DNA from: Autumnicola sp041679265
GTDB lineage: Bacteria > Bacteroidota > Bacteroidia > Flavobacteriales > Flavobacteriaceae
Direction: 5' to 3'
Length of the DNA stretch: 64,000 nucleotides
Assembly: GCF_041679265.1 (NCBI RefSeq)
Contig: NZ_JBGFSM010000009.1
Coordinates: 1 to 64,000, forward strand
Position 1 is the first letter of the stretch, and every line of letters starts with the position of its first letter. The notes beneath the pieces are model-generated. The model searched no databases, had not been told where the DNA came from, and saw only the letters and a program-made list of their open reading frames with translations. Position numbers and translations under genes: made by a program. Positions 8,100-15,566 of this stretch are shown piece by piece.

Positions 8100-10620
8100 C
8101 GAGCAAAGATTTTACAGCGTTTACCAGGTAAATATACCTGGCTCCAACATTTATTACATATTCATTTTCTCCCCATAAAAAAGGCCAGTCTTCCCGGTTT
8201 TCAGGAAAATCAGGTTTCAGGATCAAAACTCCGGGAACAATTCCGCCGGCGATAAAAGAGAAGTCGGTGCGATTCATTCCATAAGCCACCTTCTTGGATT
8301 TTGTTCCCACACCGGAGACAAATGAAATTGAAGAATCTGGATGAGTGCCGTAAATATAATTCAGGCCCTTGAATATGTATTCTTTATCAATGAGTTCGGG
8401 AAAAGCAGTATGCAACAAATAATTATTCATCGCGAAGCTGATTATCTGACCGTTACCTGCCCATCCTCCACGGCCAATAGGTACGCCAAAGGGATTTTCA
8501 GCAGAAAAGGAATCGAGTTCGGTTTTATATGCTTCTGTTCTAGCTCTTAATTTTTCTTTGAATGAATTATTCATATATGGCAATGCTTTTACGGCCAAAC
8601 CTGCATGGGAAGCGAAATTGCTGTCAATTACAGGCCACATTTCCTCAAGTCTTTCAGCATATTTTTTATCACCGGTAGCCAAAAGAAGCTCTACCGCCGC
8701 TTTTATTTCTTCATCTTCAAGGTTTCCGCCGGTAGTATTTCCATGATGAAAAAGATCTGGTTCTTTAGAATGTTCTTCCTTCCATACTTTTTCCGCAGTA
8801 TCTAATGACTCGATAGAAAGAGTATCATTATACCCGCTCAAAATCCTGCTTGCTGCAGCGAGCGCGGCGATGGATCCATAATTTAAAGCTGTGGATTTAC
8901 TGGTAAAGGCCCAGCGATCATCAAATTTGCCACTTTTATAACCATTGGATTCCAGCGAATCCATAGATTCATCATAAATTAGGTTATCGGTCATTGTAAG
9001 TCCGTCTCCAAGATGAGTGTACTGCGAAATATCCGGAACAATAATTCCCGGAATGGCGTGCCCAACGGCACGGTATTGTGCAATAAGTGCCAGGGTCCCG
9101 TGTTCAACTTGCTGAAGTACATCGGGTTTTCCATCTGGGGTATGGAGATCTACATATTTAGCATCATAATCTACCAGTGTCTGATCACGGTCAATATTGA
9201 AATCTTCATAAGCATGAACAAGGTTTAAAACCACATCATACTGGGTTTGCGTCCTAATATCGTAGTCTCCCGCATCGTACCATCCTCCAATATTAAGGCC
9301 GGGGATATGTTCACCGGGTTCATATTGGGTATCTGTGGTGGGACCCTGCGCATAAAGGTCAAAATGTTCATGATCTACAGGCGCCTGCAAGGCATCATCA
9401 AGATGCGAGGCCCCATGCCAAACCCGATAAGCTTCATTAATAAGCATATGATCCATTTGAACAGGGAAATACACATCATTGGTAGGATACCAGGCTTTGT
9501 TGTAAACATCTTCTGCAATTCTGAAAGGAGTGGAAGTTTCTCCACCGTAGCTTATAGTATACGTTCCCGGTTCTTTTACTTCTGAAAAATCAAAAATGAT
9601 ATAGTTGTACCGGGTATAGTTTCCCCAGTCTTTTAGATTCCCATTTTTCACTTCAACCTCTTCCCCGGAGGGAGTTATTTTCTTTAGTGTAGCGGTGGTT
9701 TCAGGGACTGAATTATCATCCAGTTCTATTATCGCAACTTTATTTTGTGCCGGATGATAGCCTACCTGGGAATGGGCTATTACAGGTTTACGGCTCCAGT
9801 TGGGAATGGCATTTGGAGCAACAAACCATTCCAGTACTTTTCCTGTTTTTCCTGCAGGTAAAAGGCTGCGAACCACATACCATCCATTTTGGGCTTTATC
9901 GCGCCCGTCATGGAGCATAAGCGGAAGATTCTCTGAAGTAATCGTCACCCTGCGTTCAGGATCTCCGGGAGCCAGAACCAGTTTATGGCCTTTGGCAAAA
10001 GGTTTGGGAGCAGTATTTCCAGCAGCATCCCGCTCCATATCGCTGCTGGGATACATCGGGAAAAGGCCACTTTTGTTATCCATAAAATATGTTTTTTCCC
10101 AATAAGCGGAAGGAACAAATTCCAGGTTGAAACCGGCTTTCCCTACCAGGTCTTCAGGTAAAGGATTTTCAAGATGCACGCTTAGGAGTACCCCGTCATC
10201 CTTAGCTTCTGCCCGAATCATGTAATTAAAATCGTAGTCAGGGTAAGATTGATAAGTGTCTACACGGCCGGTAGCTTTATCTACCTTACGCTCTGTAAAA
10301 GTTGGTATAGCGTCCCACTGCTCGGGAGTGGCATGCAATCGCACATCTCCGTTAGTAGCAGTACGTTCGCCATGGTGAATAATCTCGATCCCGCTGATTT
10401 TGGAATCACTAAAAAGCCCGTTATACCAGTTGTTAAAGGGCAGAATATTTACCCCGGGAGTTTCAAAATACTCTTCCTCATTTAGGCTGAACTTTGTGCC
10501 TTGCGCAAAAACAGAATTACCAAAGACAATGCTAATTATGATGGAGAGAGCAAATTTTTGAAAGCGTAATGGTGAAAGTAACTTAAATTTTTCAGCAGAT
10601 GGAAAATAATTTTGCTTCAT
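8092..10620 (-). CDS. GH9 endoglucanase with long N-terminal extension
   Basis: An 842-residue exported enzyme: signal region to about residue 40, an unassigned domain of about 240 residues (42-280), a CelD-type Ig-like domain (from HSQVGYHP, about 282-372), and an (alpha/alpha)6 GH9 catalytic domain (about 385-842). Catalytic residues are the DAGD aspartates 449 and 452 and Glu820 in GENEYVINVGARY. The neighbouring GH9 of 588 residues lacks the extra N-terminal domain. It is the first gene of the GH9-CE15 pair, with a LacI-type operator candidate 49 nt upstream. The substrate is a beta-1,4-glucan or a related hemicellulose. Confidence 0.9.
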   Translation of the reverse strand: MKQNYFPSAEKFKLLSPLRFQKFALSIIISIVFGNSVFAQGTKFSLNEEEYFETPGVNILPFNNWYNGLFSDSKISGIEIIHHGERTATNGDVRLHATPEQWDAIPTFTERKVDKATGRVDTYQSYPDYDFNYMIRAEAKDDGVLLSVHLENPLPEDLVGKAGFNLEFVPSAYWEKTYFMDNKSGLFPMYPSSDMERDAAGNTAPKPFAKGHKLVLAPGDPERRVTITSENLPLMLHDGRDKAQNGWYVVRSLLPAGKTGKVLEWFVAPNAIPNWSRKPVIAHSQVGYHPAQNKVAIIELDDNSVPETTATLKKITPSGEEVEVKNGNLKDWGNYTRYNYIIFDFSEVKEPGTYTISYGGETSTPFRIAEDVYNKAWYPTNDVYFPVQMDHMLINEAYRVWHGASHLDDALQAPVDHEHFDLYAQGPTTDTQYEPGEHIPGLNIGGWYDAGDYDIRTQTQYDVVLNLVHAYEDFNIDRDQTLVDYDAKYVDLHTPDGKPDVLQQVEHGTLALIAQYRAVGHAIPGIIVPDISQYTHLGDGLTMTDNLIYDESMDSLESNGYKSGKFDDRWAFTSKSTALNYGSIAALAAASRILSGYNDTLSIESLDTAEKVWKEEHSKEPDLFHHGNTTGGNLEDEEIKAAVELLLATGDKKYAERLEEMWPVIDSNFASHAGLAVKALPYMNNSFKEKLRARTEAYKTELDSFSAENPFGVPIGRGGWAGNGQIISFAMNNYLLHTAFPELIDKEYIFKGLNYIYGTHPDSSISFVSGVGTKSKKVAYGMNRTDFSFIAGGIVPGVLILKPDFPENREDWPFLWGENEYVINVGARYIYLVNAVKSLLDE

Positions 10621-10664
10621 GGGAACTTGTAAATAGAGTTATAGATTATCTAATCAGGACTCTA

Positions 10665-10688
10665 ATTTACGCAATCGGTTTCGTAAAT
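10665..10688. promoter_or_regulatory. LacI/PurR-type operator candidate upstream of GH9-CE15
   Basis: ATTTACG and CGTAAAT arms enclose, on the minus strand, ACGAAACCGATTGCGT (10669-10684). This matches the LacI-family pattern AANCGNTT and fits the PurR consensus at every fixed position except one. It lies 49-64 nt before the GH9 start codon. The cognate regulator is not in the window. Confidence 0.5.
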
Positions 10689-10744
10689 GCTGGTAATTTT
10701 TGAAAAAACTGTCAGCAATTGCAGCTATTTCCAGGGAATAGCGG

Positions 10745-11896
10745 CTATAAATTAATTTCAAGCTTCTTCTTATATCTGAAAAACAATTGAGAAACCGGGA
10801 TTAACATTAAGCCGGTAAAGATGAATAGCAGAAAAGATAATTTTAAACTGAAGGCATCGGCTAAATAACCAATTAAAGGTGGTCCCAGTAACATTCCCAC
10901 AATTCCATAAGTGGCAATAATAGAAATGGCCATTCCTGCAGAATATTTTGGAGAAGTTCCCGCCAGGGTAAAAGTCATGGGTATAATTGCGGCCACTCCA
11001 AGGCCTACCATGCTAAAGCCAATAATAGCGGGCCAGAAGTAGGGAAAAATTACAACGGTTAATATTCCCAACGCCACAAGCAGAGAGCTAATAATGTATG
11101 TTCTTTCCATGCCAATTTTCTCAATAATAAAGTCTGAAAAAAACCTGGAGAGCGCCATAAAGATCATAAAGATGAAGTAGCCTAAAGTAAAAATTTCTTC
11201 CCCAATAACTTCTTTAAAATAAACACCACTCCAATCGAACATACCGCCTTCACATAAAGCAGCGAAAAATACCAGGAGTCCCAGATATAAAATGAATTTA
11301 TCAGGTTTTCCCAGTTTTAATTTATTTCCTCCTGGTGCACGGTCATTCTCCAATAAAAAAGGGTAGGCAGCAATTGCCAGAATTAAGGTGAGTACGGCTA
11401 CTATTAAAAGATGCTGTGGCATTGATACATTTAACTTCAGCATAAGGGTGGAAAATCCCACTCCGGTTAAGCCGCCGGTGCTCCATAAACCATGAAAAGA
11501 GCCGTTAATTTTCTTGCCAAATTTGTTTTGCAGCGTTACTGCCTGGGTATTCATGGCAATATTTAATATTCTCATGCAAAACGAGAATATACAAATGGAG
11601 GTTACAAGAAGGACCAAATTGCCGGAGCTTCCAATTAAATACAAAGCCAATGCGAAGAAAACAGAGGCAATTGCCAGGGGGCCGCGGCTGTTAAACCGGG
11701 AGACCAGCCAGCCGGAAACGGGTAAACCTATAAGGCTGCTCACCGGCATGGCCAAAAGTAGACTGCCCAGTTCTGCTTCGTTAAAATCAAAAAGGGTCTT
11801 TATTGTAGGTATCCGTGAGGCCCAGGTGGAAAAACAGAAGCCCGCCAGGAAAAAATATATACTAAGGGAAATGCGTTGCTTCTTTTTGGTTTCCAT
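10745..11896 (-). CDS. MFS transporter, YbjJ-like
   Basis: A 383-residue inner-membrane protein with about 12 hydrophobic helices and an MFS loop signature after helix 2 (SGWLVSRFNSRGPL). The N-terminus FLAGFCFSTWASRIPTI is characteristic of the YbjJ-like MFS group, whose members are predicted to carry sugars or drugs; the substrate is unproven. It is transcribed towards the GH9-CE15 pair, which suggests uptake of a product of those enzymes, but a 124-nt gap with an operator separates them. Confidence 0.85.
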   Translation of the reverse strand: METKKKQRISLSIYFFLAGFCFSTWASRIPTIKTLFDFNEAELGSLLLAMPVSSLIGLPVSGWLVSRFNSRGPLAIASVFFALALYLIGSSGNLVLLVTSICIFSFCMRILNIAMNTQAVTLQNKFGKKINGSFHGLWSTGGLTGVGFSTLMLKLNVSMPQHLLIVAVLTLILAIAAYPFLLENDRAPGGNKLKLGKPDKFILYLGLLVFFAALCEGGMFDWSGVYFKEVIGEEIFTLGYFIFMIFMALSRFFSDFIIEKIGMERTYIISSLLVALGILTVVIFPYFWPAIIGFSMVGLGVAAIIPMTFTLAGTSPKYSAGMAISIIATYGIVGMLLGPPLIGYLADAFSLKLSFLLFIFTGLMLIPVSQLFFRYKKKLEINL

Positions 11897-11967
11897 GTTA
11901 CTTGTGAAAAATGCAAATATCTATGGTTATTCCTTAATAGAAAAACCAACTTAATTTATTTTCCGTT

Positions 11968-12600
11968 TTATTCTAAAAGAGTTTCCAGGGCAGAGAAATC
12001 TTCGATATAAAAATTGGCAAATTTGCTCCTGGGCTGGTTTAATTTCGCGACCTGTATGGTAGTCATTCCCAACTGGTATCCCGCCTTTAATTCCGCTTCG
12101 GCTTTGTCGCCAATAACATACATGTCTTGAGGTTTTATTTTCTTGTTGTGAAGAACTTCTTTCAGGATATCTCTTTTAGAAGGCCTTGAGGCGTATAATG
12201 TATTGCTTATATGCATTTCAGAAAATATTGTTTCCAGCTTCAGGGCGCGTATTTTTGCTTCCTGAAGTTCTTTAAATCCTTCTGAAACCAAAACTTTTTC
12301 ATGAGGGAGCTTGTTTACAAGCTGAAAATCATCAAAGCTTTCCAGCTTTAGCTGAAAAGTACTTTTCCTGAAATTAGAGGCAAACGCTTCTTTGACTTCT
12401 GTGGTTACATTAAATTTTTCAAAAACCGAAGCGAATGAATTTCTTTTTAATTCTTCCAGGATTTTGCTGGTGGTTTCTTCAGAATAATAGCAGGCGGCGG
12501 TTTCAGCAAAAATATTCAGTAGTTCCCGTACTTTTTCTTTAGGAATACTGGCTGAAGGAAAAATAGTGTTGTCCAGGTCAAAAATCAGTAGTTTTTCCAT
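11968..12600 (-). CDS. HAD-superfamily hydrolase
   Basis: A 210-residue protein with HAD motif I at the very start (LLIFDLDNT; the two aspartates are nucleophile and acid), motif II Ser in KVLVSEG, and motifs III/IV near the C-terminus (KRDIL and YVIGDKAEAEL). It should be a phosphomonoesterase of the beta-phosphoglucomutase/phosphatase type, cytoplasmic. I start it at 12600 (MEKLLIFDLD). An in-frame ATG at 12660 would add 20 residues without homology and overlap the MEMO gene. It lies 37 nt after that gene. Confidence 0.85.
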   Translation of the reverse strand: MEKLLIFDLDNTIFPSASIPKEKVRELLNIFAETAACYYSEETTSKILEELKRNSFASVFEKFNVTTEVKEAFASNFRKSTFQLKLESFDDFQLVNKLPHEKVLVSEGFKELQEAKIRALKLETIFSEMHISNTLYASRPSKRDILKEVLHNKKIKPQDMYVIGDKAEAELKAGYQLGMTTIQVAKLNQPRSKFANFYIEDFSALETLLE

Positions 12601-12637
12601 TTCCGCTTTATTACTTCTGCGTGCATATGTGCTAATT

Positions 12638-13699
12638 TTATTCGTACGCCATTCCCACATAACCTACCCAATGCTGTGTATTGGCCGGTGCGGTGGTTCC
12701 CATACCTATATCTTTTACTTCTATATGGGTGTTGTGAATACTGCTTCGGTAATCTATTTTCTTTCCATAAAGCGGATTTCCATCGAGGAGCAGGTTGAGG
12801 TTATTAGCCAGAAGTAATCCAAAGGGAACAGAGTACCTGCCGCACCAGGTCCATTTGTATTCTTTATAATCTTTTTCCTGAACAGTGGCTTTGGTGAAAT
12901 CTCTTATTTTTTCATTATCGATTGTTCCGCTAAGGAATTCGTTGCTAATATCAAGATCCTTTTGCCTGGCTTTTGCAGTTCCTAAAATGTCCGTTCCGTA
13001 AGGAGCAAGGTTACTTCCTCCCCAATCCTCATCTCCATAATGTATGGCATCTGTAGATATCACCACCGCGACGTCTTTCCCGTACTGCAAATTTTCTTCC
13101 TTCATAATTTGATATAGTGCGCCTGCCAAATCCCCTGAAAACTTTCGCATATCTGTGTACTTCATATAGGGAACCAGTAATGGAATTATTGTTGTTTTGG
13201 GGTTGTTCTTTTTAAGAAATGGCGTGATGGCCTCCAGGGAATGTTCGGTCTGCATCATACTGTCGTGTACTATGAAATCCTGTGAAGGCAATTTTTGAAT
13301 TAATTTGTCCCGAATTGGTGAAACTTCAATGTTTCCATAAGGGCTTTTCCATTGCTGATATGAACCAAAAACAATTTTATCCTGTAGTTTAAAATTACGT
13401 GCTTTATGCGCCACTCCAACCAAAATAATGGTCTGCGCCTTAATGCCCGCCAGGGTTTTATTATAAAGTCCTGCGGCATAAGCATAATCGTCATGTGGGG
13501 AAATTACTGCTTTATAAACTTCAGGGGTTACTGTTTTATCTTCAGCATCCATTCGCGCCATGATGCTGTCCATTTGCCATTCATATTGCGCGAAACCAAC
13601 AGTATCTTTTTGGTTCCTTATCTTTTGGGCAATCAGGTTAAAAGATGAGAAAATAATTATAAGTTTTGGAAGCAAAAGGGCACAATATCTTATTTTCAT
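12638..13699 (-). CDS. MEMO family protein (AmmeMemoRadiSam system protein B-like), exported
   Basis: A 353-residue protein beginning with a signal-like hydrophobic stretch (residues 7-24, ending NLIAQ). The body follows the MEMO1 fold: AVISPHDDYAYAAG near residue 65, a VGVAHKA strand, EHSLEAITPFL, and ISTDAIHYG. These conserved His and Asp residues line the pocket related to LigB-type dioxygenases. Most MEMO proteins are cytosolic, so an exported version is somewhat unusual. No AMMECR1 or radical-SAM partner lies nearby. The function is unknown. Confidence 0.85.
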   Translation of the reverse strand: MKIRYCALLLPKLIIIFSSFNLIAQKIRNQKDTVGFAQYEWQMDSIMARMDAEDKTVTPEVYKAVISPHDDYAYAAGLYNKTLAGIKAQTIILVGVAHKARNFKLQDKIVFGSYQQWKSPYGNIEVSPIRDKLIQKLPSQDFIVHDSMMQTEHSLEAITPFLKKNNPKTTIIPLLVPYMKYTDMRKFSGDLAGALYQIMKEENLQYGKDVAVVISTDAIHYGDEDWGGSNLAPYGTDILGTAKARQKDLDISNEFLSGTIDNEKIRDFTKATVQEKDYKEYKWTWCGRYSVPFGLLLANNLNLLLDGNPLYGKKIDYRSSIHNTHIEVKDIGMGTTAPANTQHWVGYVGMAYE

Positions 13700-13773
13700 T
13701 GGGAATAGAGATGGTTAATATTCTGGTCTTGACTGCATTTAAGGTACTTAATTAAAAGAGAAAAGATAAAGTT

Positions 13774-14163
13774 TTAGTCCTTTTTCAAAACAACAATTTT
13801 TCCCTGAGGCCTTGTCATAATAGAAAAGATTCCATTGTTCTCAAAATTAATAGCTTCAATATAAACACAAACAGAAGCTCCTCTATCTCTATCAGTTTCT
13901 TTTAGAAAAAAATTATCGTGCTGGAGTTTTTCACCATCACATTCCTTTACAATTTCATATTTACCAGTGGATCTTAAAACCTCTGCATGGTATCGCTTTA
14001 CAGTGCCATCTTCAAAGTAAATGATTTTATCCTGACTGGAATTTTCATAATGCCAGGATCCGATAATTTCTTTTTCTAACTCCGCTTTTGATTGTTGATT
14101 CTGGGCAGAAAGTTGTTTTGTAGTTAAAAGAAATAGAAAAAGAACTTTGAGAGATTTCATCAT
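13774..14163 (-). CDS. Small secreted lipocalin-like protein
   Basis: A 129-residue protein with a signal peptide (about 1-20, ending LSAQN). The mature part starts with an EIIGSWHYE motif followed by FEDGTVKRY, the pattern seen in lipocalin-like proteins of Bacteroidota, then beta-rich sequence. I do not recognise a specific function. It follows the lipoprotein gene 33 nt downstream on the same strand and may be cotranscribed with it. Confidence 0.65.
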   Translation of the reverse strand: MMKSLKVLFLFLLTTKQLSAQNQQSKAELEKEIIGSWHYENSSQDKIIYFEDGTVKRYHAEVLRSTGKYEIVKECDGEKLQHDNFFLKETDRDRGASVCVYIEAINFENNGIFSIMTRPQGKIVVLKKD

Positions 14164-14196
14164 ATTAATTTAAATTGAGGGATTAAATTTTAGAAT

Positions 14197-14592
14197 TTAT
14201 TTTGCAGACTGTGTTATGGTAACGGCATCAAAATAATTACCACTTTGCAGGCCTATTATCAATATTCTTTCAGAAGCTGTGGTATTCTGCGACATTTCTA
14301 TATAAAGTTCCTTAGCACTTCTTCTTTCTACAAGAAATTCATCTTCATTAATAAAAAATTCACCATCTGAATTTTCAGTTTGTTCATAATCTGAATTTCC
14401 ATTCAAAGACACCTGGGTAATCCACCAGCCTTCTTTTCCAGTATTCAAAATAACAGAATTTTCTGATGCTGAAAATTGTATCTCTTTCCGGGATAGTTCG
14501 ATGTTATCATCCCAATCTCCTTCTTTTTTGGGAGAACAGGAAAATAGTACAGCTGTAGTTACAAGAAATAAAATAAAATTTGAATTTTTCAT
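14197..14592 (-). CDS. Small lipoprotein, BACON-like
   Basis: A 131-residue lipoprotein: signal peptide with lipobox LFSC (Cys19). The rest is a single beta-rich domain with WWITQVSLNG followed by a long acidic turn and an ITQSAK end, similar to BACON/Ig-like domains that often end in such a strand. Likely periplasmic or surface-exposed. The function is unknown. It is first in a two-gene unit with the lipocalin-like gene. Confidence 0.65.
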   Translation of the reverse strand: MKNSNFILFLVTTAVLFSCSPKKEGDWDDNIELSRKEIQFSASENSVILNTGKEGWWITQVSLNGNSDYEQTENSDGEFFINEDEFLVERRSAKELYIEMSQNTTASERILIIGLQSGNYFDAVTITQSAK

Positions 14593-14698
14593 GGTTGATT
14601 TTATAGGGTATTTAAAGTAAGAATTTTTTTTGGAAGTATAGAGGGCTGCTGGATATCCTTAAAAATTCAGCAAAACCAAGGTAATCTCCATTTTTAAG

Positions 14699-14710
14699 CG
14701 TTTATAAACG
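14699..14710. repeat. Perfect 12-bp palindrome CGTTTATAAACG
   Basis: A perfect palindrome in the divergent region between the small lipoprotein gene and ssb, 109 nt before the ssb start. It may be a regulator site; no independent support. Confidence 0.3.
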
Positions 14711-14819
14711 AATATAAGCGTAAGCAAATAATTGCCAGACGATTCCTGCTGAAGTGCTGCCGTATGTTTGTCCTGTTGAAATGAACTAATGATTTTCAAC
14801 TGCAATAAATTCTATAGTT

Positions 14820-15152
14820 ATGAGCACTCTAAGAAACAAAGTACAATTGATTGGCCACGTAGGCAACAATCCTGAAATCGTTAATCTTGAATCAGGTAAA
14901 AAACTGGCAAAATTCTCTATTGCCACAAATGAGAGTTATAAAAATTCCAAAGGAGAAAAAATTACCGATACGCAGTGGCACAATATCGTGGCCTGGGGCA
15001 AAACTGCGGAACTGGTTGAGAATTATGTTCCAAAAGGCAAAGAAATAGGGATTGAAGGCAAGTTGACCAGCAGGAGCTACGAAGATAAAGACGGACAGAA
15101 AAAGTATATAACCGAAGTGATTTGTAATGAACTTCTGCTAATTGGAAAATAA
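14820..15152 (+). CDS. ssb: Single-stranded DNA-binding protein, short form
   Basis: A 110-residue OB-fold protein: LRNKVQLIGHVGNNPEI start, TQWHNIVAWGKTAEL core, and GKLTSRSYEDKDGQKKY loop. It ends directly after the OB fold (NELLLIGK) and lacks the disordered linker and acidic DDDIPF-like tip through which full-length SSB recruits repair proteins. It is therefore probably a secondary SSB used in recombination or stress rather than the replicative copy. A TATGTTTG box at 14763-14770 could be the -7 element, although no well-spaced TTG is seen. A strong terminator follows. Confidence 0.92.
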   Translation: MSTLRNKVQLIGHVGNNPEIVNLESGKKLAKFSIATNESYKNSKGEKITDTQWHNIVAWGKTAELVENYVPKGKEIGIEGKLTSRSYEDKDGQKKYITEVICNELLLIGK

Positions 15153-15181
15153 AATTCAGTCTTAGTGAGAATGAATACTAA

Positions 15182-15220
15182 AAGCCTTCCTGTCTGAAAT
15201 TCTCAGGCAGGAAAGCTTTT
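15182..15220 (+). terminator. Terminator of ssb
   Basis: A 17-bp stem with one mismatch and one G-U pair (15182-15198 with 15204-15220) ends in CTTT and a T-rich tail, 29 nt after the ssb stop. The core CCTGTCT/AGGCAGG is shared with the terminator at 52665-52691. Confidence 0.85.
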
Positions 15221-15226
15221 ATTGTA

Positions 15227-15448
15227 AAAAAAGAAACAAAAACTGTCTCTAAGCGTTCCAAATTAATCAAATTCTACACCTTTTTTAGCCTAAAACCACT
15301 GCCGCTTATCGTCTATAAAACTAATAGCCGAGATGGGAGTGTCGCAAATGGCCAAGGCAATTTCCAGAAGTTCGTTAAGGTCCGCATCCGGCTCAGTATC
15401 TAAAATCTTATAATCCAGTAACTCCTGTAGGCGTTCTTCTTCATTCAT
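15227..15448 (-). pseudogene. Decayed N-terminus of a GAF-domain sensor protein
   Basis: An ATG at 15448 opens 52 codons starting MNEEERLQELLDYKILDT and ending SFIDDKRQWF. This is the characteristic start of GAF-domain histidine kinases or diguanylate-cyclase-type sensors. A TAG stop (15290-15292) falls exactly where a Lys codon follows QWF in such proteins. Reading through gives AKKGVEFD, a second stop, then LRDSFC, still recognisable GAF sequence, before it fades into the ssb terminator. The rest of the gene is missing. The remaining 118 nt to the symporter stop hold nothing I recognise. Confidence 0.75.
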
Positions 15449-15566
15449 TTCTGGGGCCTTGAAACGGGTAAAATAAAACTTTTGCTAAAATCAGGAAAAA
15501 GGAATAAGAACAGAAAAGCACCATTTTTTGATGCTATTCGAGTGTATCATCTTTTATTTTGACGTT

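Noticed and set aside
9247..9585. 112-residue plus-strand frame inside the GH9 gene
   Set aside because: It is antisense to the conserved GH9 catalytic region and has no recognisable domain; a shadow frame.
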